Notes: generated from the sequence alone by a model not told the origin. DNA of 64,000 bases from Pseudomonas sp. R5-89-07 (GCF_003851685.1 NZ_CP027727.1:5933146-5997145), one strand, 5' to 3'; positions 35,293 to 46,200 are shown, numbered from the stretch's first letter. A program made the numbers and translations.

Positions 35293-35747
35293 TCCCTCAG
35301 TGCGGTAGTTATTGTTGTGTTCATACTTTTCTCTTGCTTGTCAGTCGATTGCGCAGATATCCAAAAATGCGCCTGGCCGCGTTGCGGAGCGCTGGTCCGG
35401 AGGAGATACGCTGACCCCCCTGTACCGGTAGCGATATCGTCCGATGGACCGCGCCCCGCGATCTATCGCATGAGAGAACCAAGATTTTCGTCAGCGTGCA
35501 CGGTGCGCAGAGTGGGTGCACGAGTCTGGTCTTTGCTCGCAACCGGCTCACCTACAGAGCAACGGCTCATGGCATACCTTTGCTTCCGCACCATTGGTCC
35601 GCTTTAACTGGACTTATGCATCCACCGGTTATTATCGAAATATGACACGGCGCTTCCGATGGCTGACTAGGCTGACTAGGCTTGCCTGGAAGTCATGGCA
35701 TAGGGCTTGCTTGAGCTTCTAAGGCAGTGATTTTTTCAGGAGGGCGT
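35293..35747. promoter_or_regulatory. Divergent control region of the amidase operon and araC-type gene
   Basis: About 455 bases. Two head-to-tail copies of GCTGACTAG occur at 35662-35670 and 35671-35679, 70-85 bases before the regulator start. Direct repeats are usual targets of AraC-type activators, so this is a candidate binding site; the evidence is only position and repetition. Confidence 0.45.
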
Positions 35748-36716
35748 GTGGATTCGTTACATTTGATAACCCGGTTCTCGACGGGCGAGGTTCATCCACA
35801 AAGACGTCTTGCTGCCTGGCAGGATTTCATGAGCGATGTCTACTACCCGATAGACGTGGCGGCCTACAACCCGGCATCGTTCTGCGGAGTCATTGAATCC
35901 ACCCAGATCGGCGCGGTCGGAATTACTCGCTTTGCCGCTGATGCGCAACGGGCTGTGCGCCGCAAAGTACATGCCGGACGCGATGATTCGGATTTTTTCG
36001 CGCTAGTCATGCCGACCATGCAAACTGAGCAGTTCACTCACCTGGGTCGATTTGGAGACGTTGCGCCAGGCCAGGTCTCTGTCTTCAATTCCGCAGAAAC
36101 CTATCAGCTGGATATCCCCAACGGCACGAGAAACGTCACAGTAAAAATACCGGCCGACCAATTCAGGGCGATGTGTCCGAAAATTGATGCGCGTTGTGGC
36201 CGCGTCGACGTCGCCAATTCGCGTTTCGTGCCACTGCTAACGCAATTCGCGTTGCAAGCATTGGAAAACGCCTCCTGCCTTTCCCCCGAGCATGTCAGAA
36301 GCTTGGAGAGAGGATTGCTGGAATTGGCTTTCTTGATGATGGATGTACCGGAGACCGATGCAGCGGGGGATTCACGAACGGTCATTGATCACTTCTTTCA
36401 CCGTGTCATGGCGTATATCGCGGCAAACTTTCACGACCCGGATCTTGCACCTGAGCGAGCAGCTCAAGCTCACCGCGTTTCCATCCGCTATGTCCACAAG
36501 GTTTTCCAAGCTCACGATACGACGTTCGGGCGAGAACTTCGTCTTGCTCGGCTCAGGCACGCTCAAAAGCTTCTGCGCGAGAATGCGCTGCACAAGGCTC
36601 GGCCCACGACCATTGCGGAAGTGGCCTACAACTGTGGTTTTTCCAGCCAGGCGCTTTTTTCCGTCCGATTCAAGGAAGCTTTTGGGTACTCGCCTCGAGA
36701 CGAAAAAAGCCATTAG
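35748..36716 (+). CDS. AraC-family transcriptional regulator
   Basis: A 322-residue regulator. GTG 35748 (MDSLHLITRF) is chosen because AGGAGG lies just upstream; an in-frame GTG at 35727 is less supported. The N-terminal part (HPQRRLAAWQDFMSDVYYPI) is of the AraC-binding-like type found in FeaR and similar activators of amine and aromatic amine genes. The C-terminal ~110 residues hold the two HTH motifs (ERAAQAHRVSIRYVHKVFQ and TIAEVAYNCGFSSQALFSVRFKEAFGYSPRD). It is divergent from the amidase-like operon and is its likely activator. Confidence 0.9.
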   Translation: MDSLHLITRFSTGEVHPQRRLAAWQDFMSDVYYPIDVAAYNPASFCGVIESTQIGAVGITRFAADAQRAVRRKVHAGRDDSDFFALVMPTMQTEQFTHLGRFGDVAPGQVSVFNSAETYQLDIPNGTRNVTVKIPADQFRAMCPKIDARCGRVDVANSRFVPLLTQFALQALENASCLSPEHVRSLERGLLELAFLMMDVPETDAAGDSRTVIDHFFHRVMAYIAANFHDPDLAPERAAQAHRVSIRYVHKVFQAHDTTFGRELRLARLRHAQKLLRENALHKARPTTIAEVAYNCGFSSQALFSVRFKEAFGYSPRDEKSH

Positions 36717-36829
36717 TTCCACGCTAGCTCACATCAAATGGATGGCACTCATCGTAAAGTGTCTTTTTTGGCGCCTTCTGCGCCATGCCCTCTATGTTTC
36801 GTCGCATTAGGATGAGGCGATGAACTGCG

Positions 36830-37210
36830 TCAGCGCATGTGCGCGGCTTCCAGCGCCAAGCTCATGTTCATCCCCACGAGCCCGGCTTTTGCCGCCGCAT
36901 AGGCTGCCTCACCCAAGTTGCTGACGCGGGTGCCGGTCGTAGAGCTGATATAGACGATGCGTCCATAACGACGATTCTGCATCCCCGGCAACACTGCTCG
37001 GGTCAGCAAAAATGCAGTGGTCAGATTACGGGCAATAGGGTTGTTCCAGACATCGACGCTCGTATTGGCTACGTCGGAGAACACCTCGGCTTCACCCTTA
37101 ATCGCCATACCCGCGTTGTTCACGAGCACATCGATTTGCCCCCATAGCGATCCAGACCATTTCACCAGTTCGACGCCTTTACCAGTATCGTTGAAGGTGG
37201 GACGGACTAT
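36830..37210 (-). pseudogene. Fragment of a short-chain dehydrogenase/reductase gene
   Basis: The frame contains VLVNNAGMAIKGEA (NNAG motif) and GRIVYISSTTGTRV followed by YAAAK, the catalytic Tyr-x3-Lys of SDR enzymes. The N-terminal nucleotide-binding TGxxxGxG part is absent because a stop lies at 37211-37213. The C terminus also ends early at LALEAAHMR, where normal SDRs continue for about 80 residues. Only the middle ~125 residues remain, so this is a decayed remnant, probably left by rearrangement at the edge of the catabolic block. Confidence 0.8.
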
Positions 37211-37221
37211 CTATAATGGGT

Positions 37222-37253
37222 CGTTTTCTGCCTCTCGCGACGGGCAGAAAACG
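37222..37253. repeat. Perfect 11-bp inverted repeat next to the SDR fragment
   Basis: CGTTTTCTGCC (37222-37232) is inverted as GGCAGAAAACG (37243-37253) with a ten-base loop. It is nine bases beyond the broken SDR frame. It could be a terminator remnant or the trace of a mobile element end; no T-run or partner copy was found. Confidence 0.65.
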
Positions 37254-37428
37254 TACAGAAGCCTTCATTCACTTTCCATGTAAAGCCTCGCATGGCCTAA
37301 CCGATGATCATCACAATGCAGTTCATTCATGTCGCAGTGATCTGGGGATTCAACATTGGCGGCAAGTAGATAAATGTTCTTTCCTATTATGTCTAGAATT
37401 CCTGACGTAAAATGCTTTTGGCCAGTTA

Positions 37429-37815
37429 ATGTCTAGGAAATTAGATGCTATGCGACTCTACATTCAATCGGATCAAGTGCTCGCCGCCACAGTAGGCGCA
37501 CACCTTCAAACGCTGCGGTTGAAGAGGAACATCAGCCTTGAGACCGTAGCGGAGAACGCGGCGATCAGCCGGCAGACCCTGCACCTGATGCTAAATCAAG
37601 GCAAAGGCACCTTGATCAATCTGATCGCCGTTTTGCGCGCCCTCGGCGAGTTGGAGCGCCTGAGTTCGTTGTTGGAGGAGGTGCGGCCCAGTCCGCTTCA
37701 AATCATGCGCATGGAAGGCAAAAAGCGACAGCGCGCCTCCGGCTCTCGTGTTACCTCCGAGGAAGCCAGGGCGGAAGTTGTTCACTCCAGCAAGCACAAA
37801 AACCGCGATTGGTGA
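37429..37815 (+). CDS. XRE-family regulator, HipB-like, without a HipA partner
   Basis: A 128-residue protein with an HTH at about residues 25-75 (LRLKRNISLETVAENAAISRQTLHLML) and a basic tail (GKKRQRASGSRV). A start at ATG 37450 (MRLYIQSDQ) is also possible. In other genomes this type of HTH is followed by a HipA-like kinase as a toxin-antitoxin pair. Here a minus-strand tniQ follows, so the partner is missing. It may now be an orphan regulator, or the remaining half of a lost module. Confidence 0.75.
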   Translation: MSRKLDAMRLYIQSDQVLAATVGAHLQTLRLKRNISLETVAENAAISRQTLHLMLNQGKGTLINLIAVLRALGELERLSSLLEEVRPSPLQIMRMEGKKRQRASGSRVTSEEARAEVVHSSKHKNRDW

Positions 37816-37900
37816 TGAAAAAGCGTGCAGTCCATCTCTGACTTTTTGATGATAGTGAGTCGTGCATCTTGCCAAAATCAACGTGGCTGATCTCGTAAAC

Positions 37901-39004
37901 CTATTGCCGCCTGTAGATACCCGGCGGTGCATTCTTAACGCGTTGAGGTTGAGGTTGAGGACCTTTTTTCTTTGGTCGCTCAAAATTACAGCAGGGATAA
38001 TACACCGGCCGCCAATCCCACATCCCCCAAATTTCTTTAGCGGGGAAAGGGCAACTCCAATATCCCACACCAAATTCATAGTTCTCTTCAACGAAATGTG
38101 TTGATTCCTGGTGGCCTGCGATATAAGTCGACCACAGAGACTCGATCGGCCGAATTTCGTCCCCGTAAGCTTTCACATCAGAGACGAAGTCAGCAAAACT
38201 TTCATAGGTTTCGACTATCGCTTTAATTATAAAATCAGTGGGTTCATCAAGAGGGAGCCTGTTTTTAGACCTAGATTTTTTGACAACTCCAAGCCGCCTT
38301 TCAATATTATCTCCAATATTCCTGTCGGATAAAAAATTCCAGATTTTTTGCTCAAATACTCCGTCTTGATGGATTTTTTCATTTAAGACCGCGAGAACCG
38401 CCTCCTCCGAAAGGTGATGGGTGAATGACAGAATCTCCTGAAAAATCTGCGCTTTCTTCAACTCAAATGGATCTGTGTTCAGCGTCACAGGGCTATCTTT
38501 TAGATGTCGTCCCTCACAGGTCTTCCACATCACCCCCAGACTATGACCTCCATGGGAAAACTGTTTGTCACAAGCCGGGCAGCGTTTGACTAGCTCTACA
38601 TTGTGCTCCGCACAGACTTTAAGCTCACAACAGTGAGCACGCCGCCAGAAAGAAAATCCTAAGCGTTCAATATCTTCTGCAACACAAACCGGACAAAAAC
38701 CTGAAGGTTTTCTAATTGACTCATAGCAACGTGAATAGCTTATATATTCGTTCCTTGAGTAAGAGACATCTTGAGTATTTTTAAAAACTGCCGTGAAAGG
38801 ATAGTTAGTATGCGTGTGCAGAATTTTGTTCAAGCCGTAACAGCCAGACCATCCCAGCAATTCGGCAAGTGTCAAAATATCTGCCCGTGAGGGACTATTT
38901 GGAAACGTCCGAAATACGTCCTCGGAAGAACGTTTTCCTTTAATAAAAAGAGTCCGCTCCACAAAGGAACGCACAGTCTCCTCTGGCTGAATCGCTAGGA
39001 TCAT
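37901..39004 (-). CDS. Second, short TniQ-family protein at the right transposon end
   Basis: A 367-residue TniQ-like protein. The zinc motif is CPVC (Cys104, Cys107), a histidine/cysteine segment (WRRAHCCELKVCAEH, with Cys131 and His134) and CPAC (Cys142, Cys145). The N-terminal ILAIQPEETVRSFVERTL block and LAELLGW are typical of TniQ. The C terminus is short and charged. The gene is AT-richer than the surrounding DNA. It reads in the glmS direction and its start is 159 bases from the glmS stop, with the glmS terminator now moved to the other end of the element. Tn7-like elements with two TniQ proteins can use them for different target sites. Confidence 0.85.
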   Translation of the reverse strand: MILAIQPEETVRSFVERTLFIKGKRSSEDVFRTFPNSPSRADILTLAELLGWSGCYGLNKILHTHTNYPFTAVFKNTQDVSYSRNEYISYSRCYESIRKPSGFCPVCVAEDIERLGFSFWRRAHCCELKVCAEHNVELVKRCPACDKQFSHGGHSLGVMWKTCEGRHLKDSPVTLNTDPFELKKAQIFQEILSFTHHLSEEAVLAVLNEKIHQDGVFEQKIWNFLSDRNIGDNIERRLGVVKKSRSKNRLPLDEPTDFIIKAIVETYESFADFVSDVKAYGDEIRPIESLWSTYIAGHQESTHFVEENYEFGVGYWSCPFPAKEIWGMWDWRPVYYPCCNFERPKKKGPQPQPQRVKNAPPGIYRRQ

Positions 39005-39058
39005 TTTGGGCTTTCAAACGTTGAGCTTCGCCCAGAGTAGGGAGGAGCGGAGGAAAGC

Positions 39059-39099
39059 GTCGCTAGCTACCGAACCCGCGGGGCACAGGCGCTAGCGAC
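39059..39099. repeat. Inverted repeat overlapping the innermost right-end site
   Basis: GTCGCTAGC (39059-39067) is inverted as GCTAGCGAC (39091-39099). The second arm overlaps the first bases of the inner TnsB-type repeat, so it might help arrange the right-end complex or regulate the tniQ promoter. Confidence 0.55.
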
Positions 39100-39140
39100 A
39101 GACTTTATTTAGTTCCGACAGACTTTATTTCGTAGGATCA
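39095..39140. repeat. Right transposon end with two close-packed TnsB-type repeats
   Basis: CGACAGACTTTATTT is present at 39096-39110 and 39116-39130, 20 bases apart, followed by the terminal GTAGGATCA. The terminal sequence is the inverse of the left end TGATCCTAC. Close packing at the glmS-proximal end and wide spacing at the other matches Tn7 right and left ends. Confidence 0.9.
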
Positions 39141-39162
39141 CTTTTGGGTACATCAGTAAGGC
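39141..39162. other. attTn7 insertion site with 5-bp target duplication
   Basis: CTTTT at 39141-39145 is repeated at 9819-9823. The site lies 18-22 bases downstream of the glmS stop codon (39163), close to the +25 position used by Tn7 in E. coli. The recognition sequence is expected inside the 3' end of glmS. Confidence 0.88.
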
Positions 39163-40995
39163 TTACTCCACCGTCACCGACTTCGCCAGGTTGCGTGGCT
39201 GGTCGACGTCGGTGCCTTTAAGCACGGCAACGTAGTACGACAGCAGCTGCAGCGGAATGGTGTAGAGGATCGGCGACAGCGTGTCGTGGATGTGCGGCAT
39301 GTTGATCACGTGAGTGCCTTCGCCGTTGGTCATGCCGGCCTTTTCGTCGGCGAACACGATCAACTGGCCGCCACGGGCGCGTACTTCCTGCAGGTTGGAT
39401 TTGAGCTTTTCCAGCAGCTCGTTGTTCGGCGCCACGGTGACCACTGGCATATCGTCATCCACCAGGGCCAATGGGCCATGTTTCAGCTCGCCGGCCGGGT
39501 AGGCTTCGGCGTGGATGTACGAGATTTCCTTGAGTTTCAGCGAACCTTCCATTGCCACCGGGTACTGTGCGCCACGGCCGAGGAACAGGGTGTGGTTCTT
39601 GTCGGCAAACAGCTCGGCGACTTTTTCCACGGTGCTGTCCATGGCCAGGGCTTCACCCAGGCGGGTTGGCAAACGGCGCAGTTCTTCCACCAGGGTGGCT
39701 TCGACGCCTTCGGCCAGGGTGCCGCGCACTTGGCCAATGGACAAGGTCAGCAACAGCAGGCCGACCAGCTGGGTGGTGAAGGCTTTGGTCGAGGCTACGC
39801 CGATTTCACGGCCGGCCTGGGTCAACAGGGTCAGGTCGGACTCGCGCACCAGGGAGCTGATGCTGACGTTGCAGATCGCCAGACTGCCGAGGAAGCCCAG
39901 CTCCTTGGCGTTACGCAAAGCGGCCAGGGTGTCGGCGGTTTCGCCGGACTGGGAGATGGTCACGAACAGGGTGTCGGGCTGCACCACCACCTTGCGGTAG
40001 CGGAATTCGCTGGCGACTTCGACCTGGCACGGGATGCCGGCCAGTTCTTCCAGCCAGTAACGCGCAACCATGCCGGCGTGGTAGCTGGTGCCACAGGCGA
40101 CGATTTGCACGTTGCGCACTTTAGCGAAGAGCTCGGCGGCTTGTGGGCCGAAGGCGTTGACCAGCACTTGGTTCTGGCTCAGGCGACCTTCCAGGGTGCG
40201 CTGCACCACGGAGGGCTGTTCGTGGATTTCCTTGAGCATGAAGTGGCGGAACTCGCCTTTGTCGGCGGCTTCGGCGCCATCGCGGTATTGCACGGCTTCG
40301 CGCTCGACGGACTGACCGTTCACGTCCCAGATCTGTACGCTTTCACGGCGGATGTCGGCGATATCGCCTTCTTCCAGGTACATGAAGCGGTCGGTGACCT
40401 GACGCAGGGCGAGTTGGTCGGAGGCGAGAAAGTTTTCCCCCAGGCCGAGGCCGATCACCAATGGGCTGCCACTGCGCGCGGCAACCAGGCGGTCAGGTTG
40501 GCTGGCGCTGATCACGGCCAGGCCGTAGGCGCCGTGCAGTTCCTTGACCGTGGCCTTGAGGGCGGTGGTCAGGTCGCTGTGGTCCTTGAGCTTGTGGTTG
40601 AGCAGGTGGGCGATGACTTCGGTGTCGGTGTCTGAAGTGAACACATAGCCCAGGCTCTTGAGTTGTTCGCGCAGCACTTCGTGGTTTTCGATGATGCCGT
40701 TGTGCACCACCGCCAGGTCGCCCGAGAAATGCGGGTGAGCGTTACGCTCGCACGGTGCGCCGTGGGTGGCCCAACGGGTGTGGGCGATGCCGAGGCGGCC
40801 TACCAGCGGCTCGCCGGCCAGGGCCTGGTCCAACTCGCTGACTTTGCCCGGGCGGCGCGTACGCTCCAGCTTGCCGGCGTTGGTGAAGACGGCCACACCG
40901 GCGCTGTCGTAGCCACGGTATTCGAGGCGCTTGAGGCCTTCGATCAGGATGGCGGTTACGTTACGTTCGGCAACTGCGCCAACAATTCCACACAT
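39163..40995 (-). CDS. glmS: Glutamine:fructose-6-phosphate aminotransferase GlmS
   Basis: A 610-residue enzyme making glucosamine-6-phosphate for cell-wall precursors. The N-terminal class II glutaminase domain starts MCGIVGAV with Cys2 as nucleophile. Two SIS sugar-isomerase domains follow ([27 protein letters not shown]), and the C terminus ends [13 protein letters not shown], the conserved region whose DNA is read by TnsD. Its 3' end borders the transposon insertion, and no terminator remains before the element. It lies 10 bases after glmR, so the two are cotranscribed. Confidence 0.97.
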   Translation of the reverse strand: MCGIVGAVAERNVTAILIEGLKRLEYRGYDSAGVAVFTNAGKLERTRRPGKVSELDQALAGEPLVGRLGIAHTRWATHGAPCERNAHPHFSGDLAVVHNGIIENHEVLREQLKSLGYVFTSDTDTEVIAHLLNHKLKDHSDLTTALKATVKELHGAYGLAVISASQPDRLVAARSGSPLVIGLGLGENFLASDQLALRQVTDRFMYLEEGDIADIRRESVQIWDVNGQSVEREAVQYRDGAEAADKGEFRHFMLKEIHEQPSVVQRTLEGRLSQNQVLVNAFGPQAAELFAKVRNVQIVACGTSYHAGMVARYWLEELAGIPCQVEVASEFRYRKVVVQPDTLFVTISQSGETADTLAALRNAKELGFLGSLAICNVSISSLVRESDLTLLTQAGREIGVASTKAFTTQLVGLLLLTLSIGQVRGTLAEGVEATLVEELRRLPTRLGEALAMDSTVEKVAELFADKNHTLFLGRGAQYPVAMEGSLKLKEISYIHAEAYPAGELKHGPLALVDDDMPVVTVAPNNELLEKLKSNLQEVRARGGQLIVFADEKAGMTNGEGTHVINMPHIHDTLSPILYTIPLQLLSYYVAVLKGTDVDQPRNLAKSVTVE

Positions 40996-41005
40996 GGTAT
41001 TTCTC

Positions 41006-41773
41006 CTAGATGACTGCCGCGCATATCAGCGTAATGCCGCGGGCTTGGATCTGGTCGCGGGCCTCGAGCGGCAGGCGATCATCGGTGATAAGGGTATGGA
41101 CGCTGCTCCAAGGCAGTTCCAGGTTGGGAATCTTGCGGCCGATCTTGTCGGATTCGACCATCACCACGACTTCGCGGGCGACCTCGGCCATGACGCGGCT
41201 CAGGCCCAACAACTCGTTGAAGGTGGTGGTACCGCGCTGCAAATCGATGCCGTCGGCGCCGATGAACAGTTGATCAAAGTCGTAGGAACGCAGCACCTGC
41301 TCGGCGACCTGGCCCTGGAACGAATCCGAATGCGGGTCCCAGGTGCCGCCGGTCATCAGCAGCACCGGCTCATGCTCCAGCTCGCTCAAGGCGCGGGCCA
41401 CGTTCAGGGAATTGGTCATGACCACCAGGCCGGGCTGATGGCCCAGCTCAGGAATCATTGCGGCGGTGGTGCTGCCGCTGTCGATGATGATGCGCGCGTG
41501 TTCACGCAAGCGCCCCACGGCCGCACGGGCAATGGCGCGTTTGTAGGCCGAGACCGGTTGCGCCGCATCGCCCACCAGTTCCTGCGGCATGGTGATCGCG
41601 CCACCGTAGCGGCGCAGGAGCAGGCCGTTACTTTCAAGCGCGGCCAAGTCCTTGCGGATGGTGACTTCCGATGTTTCGAAACGCTTGGCCAGTTCGTCCA
41701 CGCTGACTTCGCCCTGTTCATTGAGCAAGGTCAGGATGTTGTGGCGACGCTGGGGGGTATTTCGTTTCGACAT
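41006..41773 (-). CDS. glmR: DeoR/GlpR-family regulator next to glmS (GlmR)
   Basis: A 255-residue DeoR-type regulator. The N-terminal HTH ([38 protein letters not shown]) is followed by a DeoR sugar-phosphate-sensing domain ([18 protein letters not shown]). The start at 41773 ([11 protein letters not shown]) is preferred over the longer frame to 41812. In Pseudomonas a regulator of this type precedes glmS (PA5550 in P. aeruginosa), and here it is 10 bases upstream in the same operon. It probably adjusts amino-sugar synthesis. Confidence 0.9.
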   Translation of the reverse strand: MSKRNTPQRRHNILTLLNEQGEVSVDELAKRFETSEVTIRKDLAALESNGLLLRRYGGAITMPQELVGDAAQPVSAYKRAIARAAVGRLREHARIIIDSGSTTAAMIPELGHQPGLVVMTNSLNVARALSELEHEPVLLMTGGTWDPHSDSFQGQVAEQVLRSYDFDQLFIGADGIDLQRGTTTFNELLGLSRVMAEVAREVVVMVESDKIGRKIPNLELPWSSVHTLITDDRLPLEARDQIQARGITLICAAVI

Positions 41774-41876
41774 GGTGATGATAAGTTTCGTTTCGAAAGA
41801 TAACGAAGGCAATCAAAACCTATTCGGAACACATCGTCAAGCGTTTGGAAGAGATTCTTCAAGCGACACGGGCCAA

Positions 41877-41966
41877 TGTGGGAGGGGGCTTGCCCCCGAT
41901 TGCGGTGAATCAGCTTGAAAAATCATCGACTGAAAGTCCGCTATCGGGGGCAAGCCCCCTCCCACA
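41877..41966. repeat. Second inverted pair of REP palindromes
   Basis: TGTGGGAGGGGG (in 41877-41900) and its inverse (41943-41966), same unit as at 3573-3662, in the gap between glmU and glmR. Both REP pairs lie outside the transposon and none is inside it. Confidence 0.9.
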
Positions 41967-41983
41967 TTAACGCTGTGGATAAC

Positions 41984-43351
41984 TCAGGTTTTTTTGATTT
42001 TGACTGGGCGTTTCCAACCGTCGATGTTGCGTTGGCGTGCACGGGCGACCGCCAGTTGAGACTTATCAACATCCTGGTTGATGGTTGAGCCGGCTGCGGT
42101 GTTGGAACCATCACCGATAGTGACGGGGGCGACCAGTGAGTTGTTGGAGCCGATGAACACGTCTTCACCAATGGTCGTCTGGTACTTGTTGGCGCCATCG
42201 TAGTTGCAGGTGATTGCGCCGGCACCGATGTTGCTGCGGGCGCCAATCACCGCGTCGCCGAGGTAAGCCAGGTGGCCAGCTTTGGCGTCATCACCCATAT
42301 GTGCATTTTTCAGTTCGACGAAATTTCCCACGTGTGCCCTAGCACCCAGCACCGTGCCCGGACGCAGCCGCGCAAACGGACCCGCATCGCTGCCCTCGCC
42401 CATCACCGCGCCGTCGATATGACTGTTGGCCTTCACCACCACGCCTTTGCGCAGCGTGCTGTCCTTGATCACACAATTGGGGCCAATCACCACGTCGTCT
42501 TCGATAACCACCCGGCCTTCGAGGATCACGTTGATGTCGATCAGCACGTCGCGGCCCACGGTCACCTCGCCACGCACATCGAAACGCGCCGGGTCGCGCA
42601 AGGTCACGCCCTGGGCCATCAGGCGGCGGCCTTCACGCAGCTGATAGTGACGCTCCAGTTCGGCCAGTTGCTTACGGTCGTTGGCGCCCTGCACTTCCAT
42701 CGGGTCGTGGGGCTGTTCAGTGGCAACCACCAGGCCATCACTGACCGCCATCTCGATGACGTCAGTGAGGTAGTACTCGCCTTGGGCGTTGTTGTTGGAC
42801 AGTCGGCTCATCCAGTCGGCCAGGCGATCGGCAGGCACCGCGAGGATACCGGTGTTGCCTTCGGTGATGGCACGCTGGGCTTCACTGGCGTCCTTGTGTT
42901 CGACGATGGCCGCTACCTTGCCCTCGGCGTCACGCACGATGCGCCCGTAGCCGGTGGGGTCGTCCAGCTCAACGGTGAGCAGGCCCATCTGGCCAGGCAC
43001 CACGTGCTTGAGCAGGCGTTGCAGGGTTTCCACTTCGATCAGCGGCACGTCACCGTACAGGATCAGCACGGTGTCAGCGGTAATGAACGGCACCGCTTGG
43101 GCGGTGGCGTGGCCGGTGCCCAGTTGCTTGTCCTGCAATACGAAATTCAAGTCGTCTGCGGCCAGACGCTCGCGTACCACATCGGCACCGTGCCCGATGA
43201 CCACGTGAATGCGCTGCGGGTCCAACTGCCGGGCACTGTGGATAACATGGCCCAGCATGGAATTGCCTGCGACAGGGTGCAGCACCTTGGGCAGGGCCGA
43301 GCGCATGCGGGTGCCCTGGCCTGCGGCGAGAATTACGATTTCAAGAGACAT
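41984..43351 (-). CDS. glmU: Bifunctional UDP-N-acetylglucosamine pyrophosphorylase / glucosamine-1-phosphate acetyltransferase
   Basis: A 455-residue cytoplasmic enzyme. The N-terminal nucleotidyltransferase starts [24 protein letters not shown] (LxxGxGTxM...PK). The C-terminal half is a left-handed beta-helix with hexapeptide repeats ([29 protein letters not shown] and others). It catalyses the last two steps to UDP-GlcNAc, linking with glmS two genes away. Length is exactly usual. It lies between the atp operon terminator and the REP pair, transcribed alone. Confidence 0.97.
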   Translation of the reverse strand: MSLEIVILAAGQGTRMRSALPKVLHPVAGNSMLGHVIHSARQLDPQRIHVVIGHGADVVRERLAADDLNFVLQDKQLGTGHATAQAVPFITADTVLILYGDVPLIEVETLQRLLKHVVPGQMGLLTVELDDPTGYGRIVRDAEGKVAAIVEHKDASEAQRAITEGNTGILAVPADRLADWMSRLSNNNAQGEYYLTDVIEMAVSDGLVVATEQPHDPMEVQGANDRKQLAELERHYQLREGRRLMAQGVTLRDPARFDVRGEVTVGRDVLIDINVILEGRVVIEDDVVIGPNCVIKDSTLRKGVVVKANSHIDGAVMGEGSDAGPFARLRPGTVLGARAHVGNFVELKNAHMGDDAKAGHLAYLGDAVIGARSNIGAGAITCNYDGANKYQTTIGEDVFIGSNNSLVAPVTIGDGSNTAAGSTINQDVDKSQLAVARARQRNIDGWKRPVKIKKT

Positions 43352-43411
43352 GAATGGCTACCAATCCTGGGCGGTCCGACTTCAGACCAAAGAAGTGTTT
43401 TGCAAAAAAAG

Positions 43412-43439
43412 AAAAAGGGTAGCCGAGGCTACCCTTTTT
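43412..43439 (-). terminator. Terminator of the atp operon
   Basis: AAAAAGGGTAGCC (43412-43424) pairs with GGCTACCCTTTTT (43427-43439), a near-perfect palindrome with T-runs on both strands. It follows atpC and precedes glmU in the direction of transcription and could work both ways. Confidence 0.92.
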
Positions 43440-43474
43440 AATCAATCACGCGTGAAGCGTAACGGCAACGCCGC

Positions 43475-43891
43475 TTACTTCTTGCGGATCTGCTGGAGCG
43501 TCCGCAGCTGGGCTGCGGCTTCGGCCAGACGAACTGCAGCAGCGCTGTAGTCGAAGTCTGCACCTTTTTCGTTCAGCGCCTTCTCGGCAGCCTTTACGGC
43601 TTCCTGAGCAGAGGCTTCATCCAGGTCGCCAGCACGTTGCACGGTGTCGGCAAGTACCTTGACCATGTTCGGCTGAACCTCGAGGAAACCACCGGAGATG
43701 TAAAACACCTCCTTTTCCCCGCCTTGCTTGGTCAGAGTGATCGGACCTGGCTTCAAGCTGGTGATCAACGGCGCGTGGCCCATGGCAATACCCAGGTCAC
43801 CGAGTTCGCCGTGTGCAATCACCATTTCTACCAGACCGGAGAAGATTTCCCCTTCCGCGCTGACGATATCGCAATGGACTGTCATAGCCAT
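43475..43891 (-). CDS. atpC: ATP synthase F1 subunit epsilon
   Basis: A 138-residue subunit of the F1 central stalk, with the beta-sandwich part ([36 protein letters not shown]) and the C-terminal helical hairpin ([18 protein letters not shown]). It couples gamma rotation and inhibits ATP hydrolysis. It is the last gene of the atp operon, 44 bases after atpD and followed by a strong terminator. Met at residue 3 is an alternative start. Confidence 0.96.
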   Translation of the reverse strand: MAMTVHCDIVSAEGEIFSGLVEMVIAHGELGDLGIAMGHAPLITSLKPGPITLTKQGGEKEVFYISGGFLEVQPNMVKVLADTVQRAGDLDEASAQEAVKAAEKALNEKGADFDYSAAAVRLAEAAAQLRTLQQIRKK

Positions 43892-43935
43892 CTGATTGCC
43901 TCAACCTGATGAGCGCCCGTTGCCGGGCGCCAGGA

Positions 43936-45339
<1,404 letters not shown>

Positions 45340-46200
45340 TTAAACCGCGGCAGCGCCGCCGACGATTTCCGAGATCTCTTGGGTGATCGCAGCCTGACGC
45401 GCCTTGTTGTAGATCAGCTGCAAATCGCTGATCAGATCACCGGCGTTATCGGTAGCGTTTTTCATCGCGATCATCCGCGCCGCTTGTTCAGCTGCGTTGT
45501 TCTCGACCACCGCCTGGTACACCTGCGACTCCACGTAGCGCACCATCAAGCCGTCAAGCAGCTCTTTGGCGTCTGGTTCGTAGAGGTAGTCCCAGTGGTG
45601 CTTGAGTTCCTGATCCGGAGTCGCCACCAGTGGGATCAATTGCTCCACGGTTGGCTGCTGGGTCATGGTGTTGATGAACTTGTTGGATACCACGGACAGG
45701 CGGTCAATCCGGCCTTCCAGGTACGCATCCAGCATCACCTTCACACTGCCGATCAGATCATTGATCGACGGCTCTTCACCCAGGTGGCTGATAGCTGCAA
45801 CGACGTTACCGCCGAAGTTACGGAAAAAGGCCGCACCCTTGCTACCAACAACACACAGATCGATCTCGACGCCTTTTTCGCGGTTTACCGCCATGTCCTT
45901 GACCAGGGCCTTGAACAGGTTGGTATTCAGACCACCGCACAAACCACGGTCACTGCTCACTACCACATAACCCACACGCTTGACTTCGCGGTCGATCATG
46001 AACGGGTGGCGGTATTCCGGGTTGGCGTTGGCCAGATGCCCAATTACCTGGCGGATACGCTCCGCATAAGGACGGCTAGCAGCCATGCGCATTTGTGCCT
46101 TGCGCATTTTGCTGACCGCCACTTTTTCCATGGCGCTGGTAATCTTTTGCGTGCTTTTGATGCTCGCAATCTTACTGCGAATCTCTTTTGCGCCTGCCAT
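45340..46200 (-). CDS. atpG: ATP synthase F1 subunit gamma
   Basis: A 286-residue central shaft subunit. The N-terminal helix ([35 protein letters not shown]) and the C-terminal helix ([35 protein letters not shown]) form the coiled coil that turns inside the alpha/beta ring. Position 50 bases after atpA and usual length make the call secure. Confidence 0.97.
   Translation of the reverse strand: MAGAKEIRSKIASIKSTQKITSAMEKVAVSKMRKAQMRMAASRPYAERIRQVIGHLANANPEYRHPFMIDREVKRVGYVVVSSDRGLCGGLNTNLFKALVKDMAVNREKGVEIDLCVVGSKGAAFFRNFGGNVVAAISHLGEEPSINDLIGSVKVMLDAYLEGRIDRLSVVSNKFINTMTQQPTVEQLIPLVATPDQELKHHWDYLYEPDAKELLDGLMVRYVESQVYQAVVENNAAEQAARMIAMKNATDNAGDLISDLQLIYNKARQAAITQEISEIVGGAAAV

Larger units (their letters stand above)
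9823..39140. mobile_element. Tn7-like transposon inserted at attTn7 downstream of glmS (about 29.3 kb)
   Basis: Both ends begin TGATCCTAC and run into AATAAAGTCTGTCGG in inverted orientation (9823-9848 and 39115-39140). Further copies of the inner repeat lie at 9893-9907, 9945-9960 and 39095-39110. CTTTT occurs outside both ends (9819-9823 and 39141-39145), fitting the 5-bp duplication made by Tn7 transposition; the left copy shares its last T with the terminal TG, so the left boundary is uncertain by one base. The insertion is 18-22 bases after the glmS stop. Inside are tnsA, tnsB, tnsC, a tnsD-like gene, a second tniQ, a defence-like block and a catabolic block. No tnsE-like gene was found. 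Confidence 0.92.

Noticed and set aside
9823..39140. CRISPR-guided Tn7-like element
   Set aside because: No Cas gene and no CRISPR repeat array were seen in the element despite two TniQ proteins.
39286..40635. 449-codon open frame opposite glmS
   Set aside because: It mirrors glmS codons in a GC-rich genome, has no family features, and glmS is certain.
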